In this document: positions 43,053 through 51,006 of the stretch, in pieces | Numbering within the stretch: the stretch's first letter is position 1 | Layout of the letters: each line of letters begins with the position of its first letter | Assembly: GCA_963739005.1 (NCBI GenBank) | Contig: CAVTYQ010000004.1 | Coordinates: forward strand, 372,001 to 436,000 | Direction of reading: 5' to 3' | Origin: DASWJZ01 sp963739005 | GTDB lineage: Bacteria > Pseudomonadota > Alphaproteobacteria > Rhizobiales > Afifellaceae | Length of the DNA: 64,000 nt | The notes under the pieces: generated by a model | What the model was told of the DNA's origin: nothing | Database searches by the model: none | Seen by the model: the letters and a program-made list of their open reading frames with translations, nothing else | Made by a program: the position numbers and the translations under genes

Positions 43053-44349
43053 GGGACTGTCAGGAATTGTGTGCGTGAGGCCATGATGATGAAAAGAGGA
43101 GAATCATCACATGGCTATCGAGAAAGAGCTTCTGGAGCAGCTTCTGGCGGGCCGCGATCCGCAGGAGGTGTTTGCCAAGGACGGTCTTGTTGACGAGCTG
43201 AAGAAGGCGCTGTCGGAGCGCATTCTGAACGCCGAGCTCGACGAGCACCTTGGGGAAGAGCGCGCCGAAGGCAACGCCAATCGCCGCAACGGCAGCTCGC
43301 AGAAGTCGGTTCTGACCGGCACCTCGAAGATGCGGCTGACGATCCCCCGCGATCGCTCCGGCACCTTCGATCCGAAGCTGATCGCCAAATACCAGCGCCG
43401 CTTCCCGGATTTCGACGACAAGATCATCTCCATGTATGCACGCGGCATGAGCGTGCGGGAGATCCGCGGCCACCTGGAGGAGCTCTACGGCATCGACGTC
43501 TCGCCCGACCTGATCTCGGCCGTCACCGACGCCGTCCTGGAGGAGGTCGCCGAATGGCAGGGCCGGCCGCTGGAGGCCTGCTATCCGCTGGTCTTCTTCG
43601 ATGCGATCCGGGTGAAGATCAGGGACGAGGGCTTCGTCAGGAACAAAGCGGTCTACATCGCGCTCGGGATCCTGGCCGACGGCACGAAGGCGATACTGGG
43701 CATCTGGATCGAGCAGACGGAGGGCGCCAAGTTCTGGCTGCGTGTCATGAACGAGCTGAAGAACCGCGGCGTCAGCGACATCCTGATCGCCGTGGTCGAT
43801 GGCCTGAAGGGCTTCCCCGAGGCGATCACCACCGTGTTCCCCGACACGGTGGTGCAGACCTGCATCGTACACCTGATCCGCCACTCGCTTGCGTTCGTGT
43901 CGTGGAAGGACCGCAAGCCGGTGATGCCGGCGCTCAGGGCCATCTACCGGGCCACCGACGCCGAGGCCGGCCGGAAGGCCCTGGAAGTGTTCGAAGCGAG
44001 CCCCTGGGGCCAGAAGTATCCGGCCATCGCCTTGAGCTGGCGGCGCAACTGGGAGCACGTGGTGCCGTTCTTCGCCTTCCCCGAAGGCGTCCGCCGCATC
44101 ATCTACACGACCAATGCGATCGAGGCGCTGAACTCCAAGCTGCGCCGCGCGGTTCGAACGCGCGGGCACTTCCCCAATGACGATGCGGCGATGAAGCTGC
44201 TATATCTGGTCCTCGATCGCCAGGCCGACGAGTGGAAGCGGCCGCCGCGCGAATGGTTCGAGGCCAGGACCCAGTTCGCCGTCGTGTTCGGCGAAAGGTT
44301 CGTCACTCAGTGACGCAGACGGCCTCAGCACAAAACTTCCGACAGTCCC
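43053..44349 (+). mobile_element. IS256-family insertion sequence, 1297 bp, complete
   Basis: The left end begins GGGACTGTCAGGAATTGTG (43053) and the right end closes with the inverse of GGGACTGTCGGAAGTTTTG (44349); about 16 of 20 terminal bases match. Both ends are flanked by CTTGTAGT. It carries one intact transposase gene. Intact ends, exact target duplication and uninterrupted frame suggest recent insertion. Confidence 0.95.
43111..44313 (+). CDS. IS256-family transposase
   Basis: A 400-residue Mutator-like DDE transposase. The catalytic residues lie in LVFFDAIRVKIRDEG (first Asp), IAVVDGLKGFPEAI (second Asp) and YTTNAIEALNSKLRR (Glu), with the CIVHLIRHSL motif between. The N-terminal DNA-binding half has LNAELDEHLGEERAEG and GMSVREIRGHLEELYGI. 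The length is typical, with no frameshift. It lies centrally in the element, opposite in strand to the transposase it disrupts. Confidence 0.96.
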   Translation: MAIEKELLEQLLAGRDPQEVFAKDGLVDELKKALSERILNAELDEHLGEERAEGNANRRNGSSQKSVLTGTSKMRLTIPRDRSGTFDPKLIAKYQRRFPDFDDKIISMYARGMSVREIRGHLEELYGIDVSPDLISAVTDAVLEEVAEWQGRPLEACYPLVFFDAIRVKIRDEGFVRNKAVYIALGILADGTKAILGIWIEQTEGAKFWLRVMNELKNRGVSDILIAVVDGLKGFPEAITTVFPDTVVQTCIVHLIRHSLAFVSWKDRKPVMPALRAIYRATDAEAGRKALEVFEASPWGQKYPAIALSWRRNWEHVVPFFAFPEGVRRIIYTTNAIEALNSKLRRAVRTRGHFPNDDAAMKLLYLVLDRQADEWKRPPREWFEARTQFAVVFGERFVTQ

Positions 44350-44357
44350 CTTGTAGT
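44350..44357 (+). repeat. Right target-site duplication of the IS256 element
   Basis: CTTGTAGT directly after the right inverted repeat, identical to 43045-43052. Confidence 0.93.
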
Positions 44358-44874
44358 CGGCGCACCACAGCGCGTTGGGCTCGCTGGAGGACGACAGAGG
44401 CGTGCCCATGGCCCGATTGCGCCGCCTCTTGCGGCGCTTCACCAGCCCGTGGCGGTCGAGCACCGCGTGCACCGTGGAGATCGCCGGCCGCTGCACATCC
44501 GGATAAAGCCGCGCCAGCCGCTCCCTGATCTTCGGCGCGCCCCAGGCTGGCCTCTCCCGCTTCAGCCTGACGATCAGCGTCTCGATCTGGAAGGGCAGCT
44601 GGTTGGCGTGCCGGTAGGGTCGGCGCGAGCGGTCGGTCAGCCCCTCCACCCCGCAGTCGCGGTAGCGCTCGTGGATCTTGTAGCCGGTCTTGCGCGAGAT
44701 GCCGAACTCCCGGCACAGCCCCGACATCGTCTCCCCGTCGAGCAGCCGGGCGATGAACTTCACCCGCTCGTCCATGATGTGACACTCCTTCCAGGGCACC
44801 TTTGCTCTCCCCGCAAAGGCCCAAAAGTGTCACCCATGTCTCCGGAATGATCTGTCACCCATCTCTCAGGAAGG

Positions 44875-45174
44875 GCACTCGTTGGCGTCGGCTGGTGCGC
44901 GAAGTTGGCCATTGAAGATCGCGGCGACAAAGCTTCGACGCAAGTCGCCGCAATTACTCCCGTTGGCTCGCGGCCGCGGCTGCGATACCGTGGCAACGTC
45001 GAAAAGGACCAGGGTCGGTAGGCGGTAAGCCCGATCCCCTCCATCCCGGAGGCTCCGTTCTCGCTCCAGCGAGAACCCACGGCAGGCTTCGGCGCGCCCT
45101 GCGCCGGTGACCTGCGGTGGCACTGCCGATGAAGATCATGGGCGATCCGCAGGTCCTCGCAAGAGGTACTGAAC
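44875..45174. other. 300-bp stretch without a recognisable gene
   Basis: Between the IS481 end and the monooxygenase pseudogene. Short open frames on the minus strand have no ribosome site or recognisable motif. Sequence character differs from core genes, and it may be decayed coding DNA of the island. Confidence 0.5.
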
Positions 45175-45481
45175 ATGATCATAATCCGGGCCAACGCTGG
45201 CATCATCACCCAGATCAACGTCTTCACCGTTCCGTCCGGCGGCCAGCGAGCGCTCGTTGATGTGCTCGGTGACGCCGTTGCGTGCGCACGAGAGGAGCCA
45301 GGGTGGCTCTCAGCTAGCCTGCATATGAGCTTGGACGGAACGAGGGTCGTCAACTACGCGCAGAGCGACAGCCGAGGCCGTCGTCACCCGACTCAAAATG
45401 GCGGGCTTCCTCGACCGCAACAAGACATACGGCGAAGCCCATCCCGGACTCTACGAAGTGGTCGCCACTTATTCTCGATGA
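45175..45481 (+). pseudogene. Frameshifted antibiotic-biosynthesis-monooxygenase (ABM) domain protein
   Basis: An ABM-fold protein, probably once about 100 residues. The first 65 residues read in one frame (TQINVFTVPSGGQRALVDVL, EEPGWLSASLHMSLDGTRV, VNYAQSD). From 45371 the homologous continuation lies in another frame: AEAVVTRLKMAGFLDRNKTY, then AHPGLYEVVATYSR and a stop at 45479-45481. One extra base (the A at 45370) accounts for the switch. A ribosome site AAGAGG precedes the ATG. In the original frame translation would add unrelated residues. It could also be a sequencing error. Confidence 0.85.
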
Positions 45482-45658
45482 CCTGACCGACAGGCGGTGC
45501 CCGCACGCCGCCTGTCTTTCCAGCCGCCGCAGGAACAGGAAGGCCGTCCGTCGAGTGTAGCCGCCGGTGTGTCCGTCGGCTGGTGCAGAGGCCGGCACCC
45601 ATCTACCCTGCCTGCAGGCTACGGCATCGGTGGCCGGTTGCCGATCGGAGGTCCAGAG

Positions 45659-46138
45659 ATGGAAACTGTCAGGTTCAAAGCCGGTGACACGATACTCCGC
45701 GAAGGAGAGGAGGGGAGCACGGCTTTTCTCGTCGTCAGCGGCTCGGTCGAGGTGATCATCGGGGAAGGCAGCAGGGCCAAGACCCTCGGCTCACTGAACG
45801 CCGGCGACGTGTTCGGCGAAATGAGCCTGATCGAGCCCGGGCCGCGGTCCGCTACCGTCAAGGCCGTCACCGACACGGCCTGCGCCGTGACCTCCTATGA
45901 TGATTTCATGGCGTCGCTCAGCGGGGATCCTGGGCAGGCCGTCGAGTTCATGAAGACGCTGGTGCGCCGGCTGAGGCAGATGAACGCGTTGATGGCCGAG
46001 ATGGACCCGCGCCGGCGCGGTCTTCGCGATGTTCTGAGAGACTGGCAGCTTTCGGCGCGGCAATCCGAGTCGGAGCTGAGCGACGATGAAATGCGGGGCA
46101 GGCGCGACGCGGTGATGTATGCCTGGACGATGGTGTAG
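45659..46138 (+). CDS. Stand-alone cyclic nucleotide-binding domain protein
   Basis: A 159-residue protein with a CRP-type cNMP-binding domain (residues 1-115): FKAGDTILREGEEGSTAFLVV, VEVIIGEG, and the phosphate-binding cassette region LNAGDVFGEMSLIEPGPRSATVKA with the FGEMSL and RSATV motifs. There is no helix-turn-helix, only a helical C-terminal tail (EFMKTLVRRLRQMNALMAEMD). So it binds rather than regulates directly, perhaps through a partner. The ATG at 45659 follows AGGTCCAGAG. Its stop region overlaps the upstream open frame of the next gene but not its chosen start. Confidence 0.83.
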   Translation: METVRFKAGDTILREGEEGSTAFLVVSGSVEVIIGEGSRAKTLGSLNAGDVFGEMSLIEPGPRSATVKAVTDTACAVTSYDDFMASLSGDPGQAVEFMKTLVRRLRQMNALMAEMDPRRRGLRDVLRDWQLSARQSESELSDDEMRGRRDAVMYAWTMV

Positions 46139-46163
46139 TGGCGTGCGCCTGAAGCTGCGGAAA

Positions 46164-47111
46164 ATGAGCAAGGTCGCAATCGTTGGGGCTGGGTTCATCG
46201 GCCGCGCCTGGGCGATCACGTTCGCGCGCGCCGGCCATAACGTCGCGCTCTGGGACAATGACCCGGCGGCGCCGCAAAAGGCGCTCGATTTCATCCGCGA
46301 CGTGCTGCCGGACCTTGCCGAGAACGATCTCCTCGGTCGGATCGGCCCCGACGCGATGCTCGCCAGGATCGCGATCGAGCGCGATCTCGCCGTCGCTGTC
46401 GCCGGCGCCTCGCACGTGCAGGAGAGCACGCCGGAAGAGCTTCCGGTGAAGATCGCGATCTTCAAGGAGCTCGACGGGCTCGCGCCGGCCGACGCGGTGA
46501 TCGCGAGCTCGAGCTCGGCGATCCTGCCTTCGCTCTTCACCGAGTCGCTTCCCGGCCGCGAGCGCTGCCTCGTCGTGCACCCGATCAATCCGCCGTATCT
46601 CATCCCAGCCGCCGAAATCGTGCCCGCGCCGTGGACGTCGCCGGATGTGATCGAGCGCACGCGCGACTTCCTGAAAGCCGCGGGGCAGGCGCCGATCGTC
46701 ATGCGGCGCGAGCTCGACGGCTTCGTCATGAACCGCATGCAGGGCGCACTGCTTGAGGAGGCGTTCCGCCTCGTCGCCGACGGCTACGCGTCGGTGGAGG
46801 ACATCGATGTCGGCATCCGCGAGGGACTGGCGCTGCGCTGGTCGTTCATGGGACCGTTCGAGACGATCGACCTGAACGCGCCGGGCGGCGTGCGCGACTA
46901 CGTCATCCGCTATCAGGGCATCTACGAGAAGCTTTTCCCGCAGATGCAGCGCCGGGTGGACTGGGCGGGCGATGTGCTTGAAACCCTCGAGCGGGAGCGC
47001 CGAAGCCGGCTTGCGGCATCCGACCTCGGGAAGCGGCAGGCGTGGCGCGACCGCCGGCTGATGGCGCTCGCCGCGCACAAGCGCGCGGCCGACAAGAAGA
47101 TCGGCAAGTAG
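46164..47111 (+). CDS. 3-hydroxyacyl-CoA dehydrogenase-fold protein (lambda-crystallin/L-carnitine dehydrogenase-like)
   Basis: A 315-residue NAD-dependent dehydrogenase. Rossmann motif VAIVGAGFIGRAWA at the N-terminus, then ASHVQESTPEELPVK, ASSSSAILPS, HPINPPYLIP (catalytic His) and the C-terminal helical domain with NRMQGALLEEAFRLV. This resembles lambda-crystallin and carnitine dehydrogenases rather than fatty-acid FadB. The substrate is unknown; with the BKACE gene 10 bp downstream it probably makes the beta-keto acid that BKACE cleaves. Start at MSKVAIVG at 46164. Confidence 0.85.
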   Translation: MSKVAIVGAGFIGRAWAITFARAGHNVALWDNDPAAPQKALDFIRDVLPDLAENDLLGRIGPDAMLARIAIERDLAVAVAGASHVQESTPEELPVKIAIFKELDGLAPADAVIASSSSAILPSLFTESLPGRERCLVVHPINPPYLIPAAEIVPAPWTSPDVIERTRDFLKAAGQAPIVMRRELDGFVMNRMQGALLEEAFRLVADGYASVEDIDVGIREGLALRWSFMGPFETIDLNAPGGVRDYVIRYQGIYEKLFPQMQRRVDWAGDVLETLERERRSRLAASDLGKRQAWRDRRLMALAAHKRAADKKIGK

Positions 47112-47121
47112 GAGGAGACGG

Positions 47122-48054
47122 ATGGCGACGAACGGAAAGGTCATCATCACCTGCGCGATCACCGGCGCGATCCATACGCCGACGATGTCGCCCTACCTTC
47201 CGATCACCGCGGACGACATCACGCGCGAGGCGATCGCAGCGGCGGAGGCCGGTGCCGCGATCCTGCATCTTCACGCCCGCGACGAGAAGACCGGCAAGCC
47301 CGACCAGACGCCGGAGGCCTTCGCGCGCTTCCTGCCGCGCATCAAGCAGGCGACCGACGCCGCCATCAACATCACTACCGGCGGCAGCCCCTATATGCGG
47401 GTCGAGGAACGCGTGCTGCCGGCGAAGCAGTTCAAGCCGGAGGTCGCCTCGCTCAACATGGGCTCGATGAATTTCGGCCTCTATCACCTCCTCGCCAAGT
47501 ACAAGGACTTCAAGTTCGACTGGGAGAAGCCGCATCTTGAAGCCACGCGCGACCTCGTCTTCCGCAACAGCTTCAAGGACATCGAGTACATCCTCAAGAC
47601 CTGCTACGACAACGGCACGCGCTTCGAGTTCGAGTGCTACGACATCGCGCATCTCTATAACCTGAACCACTTCGCCGAGCGCGGGCTGGTGAAGCCCCCA
47701 TTCTTCGTGCAGTCGGTGTTCGGGCTCCTCGGCGGCATCGGCAGCCATCCGGAAGACGTGGCGCACATGAAGCGCACGGCGGATCGCCTCTTCGGCGATT
47801 CCTATCGCTGGTCGGTGCTCGGCGCCGGCGCCGCGCAGCTTCGGATCGCCGCGCAGGCCGCGGCGCTCGGCGGCAATATCCGCGTCGGGCTCGAGGACAG
47901 CCTGTGGGCCGGCAAGGGCAAGCTTGCGAAGTCGAACGCCGACCAGGTGACGCTCGCGAAGAAGATCATCGAGGGGCTCGGCATGCAGGTCGCGACCCCC
48001 GACGAGGCGCGCAGCATCCTCGACCTGAAGGGTGGCGACCGGGTGGCGTTCTAA
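47122..48054 (+). CDS. Beta-keto acid cleavage enzyme (BKACE, DUF849)
   Basis: A 310-residue zinc-dependent enzyme that cleaves a beta-keto acid with acetyl-CoA, giving acetoacetate and a CoA ester; the prototype acts on 3-keto-5-aminohexanoate, and others on dehydrocarnitine. Zinc ligands in AAILHLHARDEKTG (His-X-His), and INITTGGSPYMRVEER, FEFECYDIAHLYNL, GAGAAQLRIAA and VGLEDSLWAGKGKLAKSN are typical. It is co-transcribed with the dehydrogenase gene. Which keto acid is used cannot be read here; a carnitine-like route is an inference. Confidence 0.9.
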   Translation: MATNGKVIITCAITGAIHTPTMSPYLPITADDITREAIAAAEAGAAILHLHARDEKTGKPDQTPEAFARFLPRIKQATDAAINITTGGSPYMRVEERVLPAKQFKPEVASLNMGSMNFGLYHLLAKYKDFKFDWEKPHLEATRDLVFRNSFKDIEYILKTCYDNGTRFEFECYDIAHLYNLNHFAERGLVKPPFFVQSVFGLLGGIGSHPEDVAHMKRTADRLFGDSYRWSVLGAGAAQLRIAAQAAALGGNIRVGLEDSLWAGKGKLAKSNADQVTLAKKIIEGLGMQVATPDEARSILDLKGGDRVAF

Positions 48055-48139
48055 TCGTCGCTATTTGAGCGGCTATAGATCCGAGAAACGGCGGCGCAGG
48101 AGCGTCCGCCGCCCAACAGCGGCACCCGGGACTTGGCGG

Positions 48140-48406
48140 TTACTGATTGCCGCTCTCCGATGGTTCGGATGTCGATTCGCTGTCGCCGTCTCCGGTCGTG
48201 GAGTCACCGCCCTCGCTCGGTTCCGGAGTATCGTCGGTGTCAACAACGTCGTCGGGGCTGGCGTATCTGGCGCAACCGTTTTCCCCTTGCTCGACGCATG
48301 CGGGCTCCAATGCAAAGGCCGGCGTCGGAGACATGATCCCGCCCGCCGTGTAAAGCGTGGCCTCAAGCGCCGTCGCGGCGGCAGTCGTCAAGGCGAATCG
48401 GATCAT
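48140..48406 (-). CDS. Small secreted acidic protein
   Basis: An 88-residue product not assigned to a family. A signal peptide-like N-terminus (IRFALTTAAATALEATLYTAGGIMSPTPAFA) is followed by a short Cys-containing stretch (CVEQGENGCARYA) and a low-complexity tail of Asp, Glu, Ser, Thr and Pro (about residues 52-88). The ATG at 48406 has an excellent ribosome site GGAGGGGAAG, which is the main evidence that it is expressed. The two Cys may form a disulphide. Confidence 0.6.
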   Translation of the reverse strand: MIRFALTTAAATALEATLYTAGGIMSPTPAFALEPACVEQGENGCARYASPDDVVDTDDTPEPSEGGDSTTGDGDSESTSEPSESGNQ

Positions 48407-48557
48407 CTTCCCCTCCAGGATTTCCGCCGCACGACGGTGGGTATCTTACAAGCATACCACCGCGCCCCGGCTTTCCGCTGCGTCCTTTTCGCAACTAGGC
48501 GATCAGGACGCGCCAAGACGGAAGGGAATCGTTGTCGAAAGACGCCTCCTATGCGCG

Positions 48558-49937
48558 CTATTCCAGCGGCTTCAGGCTTTCGAGCAGCGTCGGGATCAGC
48601 TCCGTCACGGTCGGGTGGATGTGCATGGCGCGCGTGATGACGGTGTAGGGCGCGCCGGCGTACATCACGTCGAGCACCGACTGGATCGCCTCGTCGCCTT
48701 CAATCCCGAGAATCGATCCGCCGAGAATTTTTTTCGTCTCCGCGTCGACCAGGATCTTCATGAAGCCGTCGGTCTCGCTCCGCTCGCGCGCGCGCCCGAC
48801 GCGCGTCATCTGCATTGTGGCGATCAGCGCCTTCTTCCCCGACTCGCGGACCTCGCGCTCGCTCATACCGACACGGCCGAGCGGCGGATCGATGAAGAGG
48901 CCGTAGGCGGTGATGCGGTCGGAGATCTTGCGGTCGTCGCCGTCGAACATGTTGGCGACGAGGATTTCGTATTCGTTGTAGGAGGTATGGGTGAAGGCGC
49001 CGCGGCCGTTCACGTCGCCGACAGCGAAGATCCCCTCGACGTTGGTGTGGAGCTTGTCGTCGACGACGATGTAGCCGTGCGCGTCGGTGTTGACGCCGGC
49101 CTTGTCGAGACCGAGGTCTCGCGTGTTGGGGCGGCGACCGGCGGCGAGAAGGAGGTGGCTGCCGATGACTTGCTTCGGGCCGTCTCCGCATTTCACGCCG
49201 GCGGCGACGCCGTCGCCGCATTTCTCAAAGGCGATGCACTCGGCGTTCAAGCGGACTTCAATGCCGTCTTTCTCCAGGATCGCCTTCACCGCATCGGAAA
49301 CGTCGGTGTCCTCGCGTGGGATCAGGCGGCCGGCCATCTCGATCACCGTCACGCGACTGCCGAAGCGGCGGTACATCTGCGCGAACTCAAGCCCGATATA
49401 GGAGCCGCCGATGACGACGAGATGCTCCGGGAGGAAGTCGACATCCATCATTGTGGAGCTGGTGAAATAATCGACTTTGTCGATCCCCGGCGCGTCGGGC
49501 ACGAAGGCGTGGCCGCCGACATTGACGACGATCTTCGGCGCCTCAAGCAGCCGGTCGTCGACGCTGACGGTGTTGGGGCTCTCGAAGCGGCCGTGGCCGT
49601 GAATCACCGTCAGGTCCGGGTTCGACTTCAGCCATTTCTCGATGTTCTGGCTGGACGTACTGACGACGGAATCCTTGCGCGCCTTCACGCGCTTCATGTC
49701 GACTTCGATGTTGCCGTCGATCATCACGCCGAAGTCCGCCGCCCGCCGGGCGACGTAGGCGGCGCGGGCGCTGGCGACGAGGGTCTTCGTCGGGATGCAG
49801 CCGACGTTGACGCAGGTGCCGCCGAAGAGCTTGCGCTCGAGGATGGCGACCTTCATCCCCTCTTTCGTCATGCGTTGCGCGATCGACGGCCCGGACTGGC
49901 CGGTGCCGATGACGATCGCGTCGAACTTCTCGGCCAT
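48558..49937 (-). CDS. Mercuric-reductase-like FAD-dependent disulfide oxidoreductase
   Basis: A 459-residue class I pyridine nucleotide-disulfide oxidoreductase. FAD motif VIGTGQSGPSIAQRM, redox disulphide GGTCVNVGCIPTK (Cys at about residues 42 and 47), NADPH motif VVIGGSYIGLEFAQM, FAVGDVNGRGAFTHT and the dimerisation C-terminus HIHPTVTELIPTLL. The terminal Cys pair and heavy-metal domain of true MerA are absent, so mercury reduction is unlikely; the natural substrate is unknown. GGGGGAAAGGTG supports the ATG at 49937. The DUF302 gene lies upstream on the same strand. Confidence 0.88.
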   Translation of the reverse strand: MAEKFDAIVIGTGQSGPSIAQRMTKEGMKVAILERKLFGGTCVNVGCIPTKTLVASARAAYVARRAADFGVMIDGNIEVDMKRVKARKDSVVSTSSQNIEKWLKSNPDLTVIHGHGRFESPNTVSVDDRLLEAPKIVVNVGGHAFVPDAPGIDKVDYFTSSTMMDVDFLPEHLVVIGGSYIGLEFAQMYRRFGSRVTVIEMAGRLIPREDTDVSDAVKAILEKDGIEVRLNAECIAFEKCGDGVAAGVKCGDGPKQVIGSHLLLAAGRRPNTRDLGLDKAGVNTDAHGYIVVDDKLHTNVEGIFAVGDVNGRGAFTHTSYNEYEILVANMFDGDDRKISDRITAYGLFIDPPLGRVGMSEREVRESGKKALIATMQMTRVGRARERSETDGFMKILVDAETKKILGGSILGIEGDEAIQSVLDVMYAGAPYTVITRAMHIHPTVTELIPTLLESLKPLE

Positions 49938-49995
49938 CACCTTTCCCCCGTTTGTTTTCGCCGCGGCCATGAAACGCGCGGCAGGAGCGGCGCGA

Positions 49996-50475
49996 CTAGC
50001 GCGCCGCCGAAGTGATCGAGTCGATCACCATGGTCGCCATCTTGAACTGCGCGTCGCGGTCGGTGATGCCGTGCCGGTGTGCGACCCAGGTGAAATCGTT
50101 GTAGGCCATCTTCACCTTGCCGTCCGCGTCCTGGAAGACGAGGAGCCGGACCGGCCAGTCGAGACCGGAGACCGGGTTCGAGGTCAGGAACTGGATGCCG
50201 AGCGGCGGGTTCCCGAAGATGAGAAGGTGCGAGGGGTTCAGCTTGATGTCGGCGCCGGCGGCGAGCTTCGCCTGGTCGACGTCCATGAAGAACACGATGC
50301 CCTTGTCGGCGATGTCCTTCTTGACGCGCGTGATGGTCTCGTCGACCGAATAGGCGCTGTCGACCACGACGACGCCGTTGCCCTCGCCGCTAGCGCTGCC
50401 GAGCGCGGCGCAGGATACCGTGATGACGCTTGCGACGAGCAAGATTGTGGAAAGCTTCAGGAAATTCTGGATCAT
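49996..50475 (-). CDS. DUF302 domain protein, exported
   Basis: A 159-residue protein of unknown function. The N-terminus (FLKLSTILLVASVITVSCAAL) is a signal peptide with a Cys where a lipobox might sit, though the motif is not canonical. The DUF302 domain covers the rest: YSVDETITRVKKDIADKGIV, FFMDVDQAKLAAGADI, LLIFGNPPLGIQFLT and VAHRHGITDRDAQ in its core. The ATG at 50475 has GAGAGGAG upstream. It precedes the flavoprotein gene by 58 bp, probably in one operon. Confidence 0.85.
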   Translation of the reverse strand: MIQNFLKLSTILLVASVITVSCAALGSASGEGNGVVVVDSAYSVDETITRVKKDIADKGIVFFMDVDQAKLAAGADIKLNPSHLLIFGNPPLGIQFLTSNPVSGLDWPVRLLVFQDADGKVKMAYNDFTWVAHRHGITDRDAQFKMATMVIDSITSAAR

Positions 50476-50817
50476 CGATCGCTCCTCTCGTGTCTCAAGA
50501 GCGCGCGCGGAAAGTCGTGCGGGCGTTGGAGCAATCGATACGAAGGGCTCGAGCTCGGAGGAAATGCCGATGCGCTTCCATGTCGATAACTGAGCGCTAT
50601 TGCCGCAAAACGCGCGCATCGGAACGATAGGGAGATGGCATTGGATGCCGGTTTGGCAGAGCGCTAGGGTCGATCATCCGCAGTCGATCCGGAAGACTGC
50701 GCCGCCGATCTCGGCGAAGCGCCGCAAGACCGATCCCGTCCCCCGGACTTGAAACAAATGAAGGGCAAGGGAGCCGTCTTGCGGCGCAGTGTCTTTCCGG
50801 CGACATGCCGTCAAACT

Positions 50818-50939
50818 CCCTCATCCCGAGGTGCAATGCCGACATCGCCGGCGTTTGCCTCGAAAGACGATCTAGAAAGCACGAGGGCGATGCAGTGCGT
50901 GCTTCGAGGTTCGCTGCGCTCGCACCTCAGCATAAGGGA
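50818..50939. repeat. CCTCATCCCGAGG-type inverted repeat pair (copy 2)
   Basis: The left unit starts CCCTCATCCCGAGGTGC at 50818 and reaches GCCTCGAAAGAC near 50870. The right unit at 50896-50939 is its inverse (GTGCTTCGAGG ... CGCACCTCAGCATAAGGG). Same family as 543-663. Confidence 0.7.
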
Positions 50940-50962
50940 GTTGGGTAGCTCCAAACAGGCAA

Positions 50963-50987
50963 CCGTCCTCCTGCGAGGGGAGGACGG
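50963..50987 (-). terminator. Hairpin downstream of the MFS gene
   Basis: A perfect 9-bp stem CCGTCCTCC/GGAGGACGG (50963-50971, 50979-50987) with a 7-base loop, 20 bases after the MFS stop. No T run follows, so it is at best a weak or Rho-assisted terminator. Confidence 0.4.
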
Positions 50988-51006
50988 CGCTTGGAATGAA
51001 CGGTGA

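Larger units (their letters stand above)
42307..44799 (-). pseudogene. IS481-family transposase, interrupted by insertion
   Basis: The N-terminal part (44799 to 44358) has a helix-turn-helix (LCREFGISRKTGYKIHERY) and ends NALWCADYKG. The C-terminal part (43052 to 42307) resumes at GEFMLADRRYCYPLTITDYA with the second catalytic Asp in RTDNGVPF and the Glu in QQNGRHERMH. Removing 43053-44357 restores 396 codons in one frame, reading LWCADYKGEFML across the join, so the gene was intact until the insertion. The start is a GTG (PWKECHIMDERVKF). Non-functional as it stands. Confidence 0.93.
42282..44874 (-). mobile_element. IS481-family insertion sequence split by an IS256-family element
   Basis: The ends are related inverted sequences, each containing two tandem units of the type ATTCCGGACACATAGGTGAC: left 42282-42330 and right about 44826-44874. 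Without the inserted element and one target copy its size is 1288 bp, normal for IS481. It encodes one transposase on the minus strand. No target duplication of its own is clear, so exact outer ends are approximate. Confidence 0.85.
50476..51006. other. 531-bp intergenic region with repeats, no gene seen
   Basis: Separates the DUF302 gene from the stop of the MFS gene, both on the minus strand. It holds a copy of the CCTCATCCCGAGG repeat (50818-50939) and a hairpin at 50963-50987; the short frames crossing it belong to the repeats. Confidence 0.6.

Noticed and set aside
44866..45353. Overlapping minus-strand frames between the IS481 end and the monooxygenase pseudogene
   Set aside because: No ribosome site, homology or consistent codon use; antisense to the readable ABM halves.
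48558..49937. True mercuric reductase with a mer operon
   Set aside because: No C-terminal Cys pair, no N-terminal heavy-metal domain, and no merR/merT/merP genes nearby.
48357..50015. 552-codon frame antisense to the mercuric-reductase-like gene
   Set aside because: Val/Asp/Arg-rich shadow of a strongly supported flavoprotein gene.
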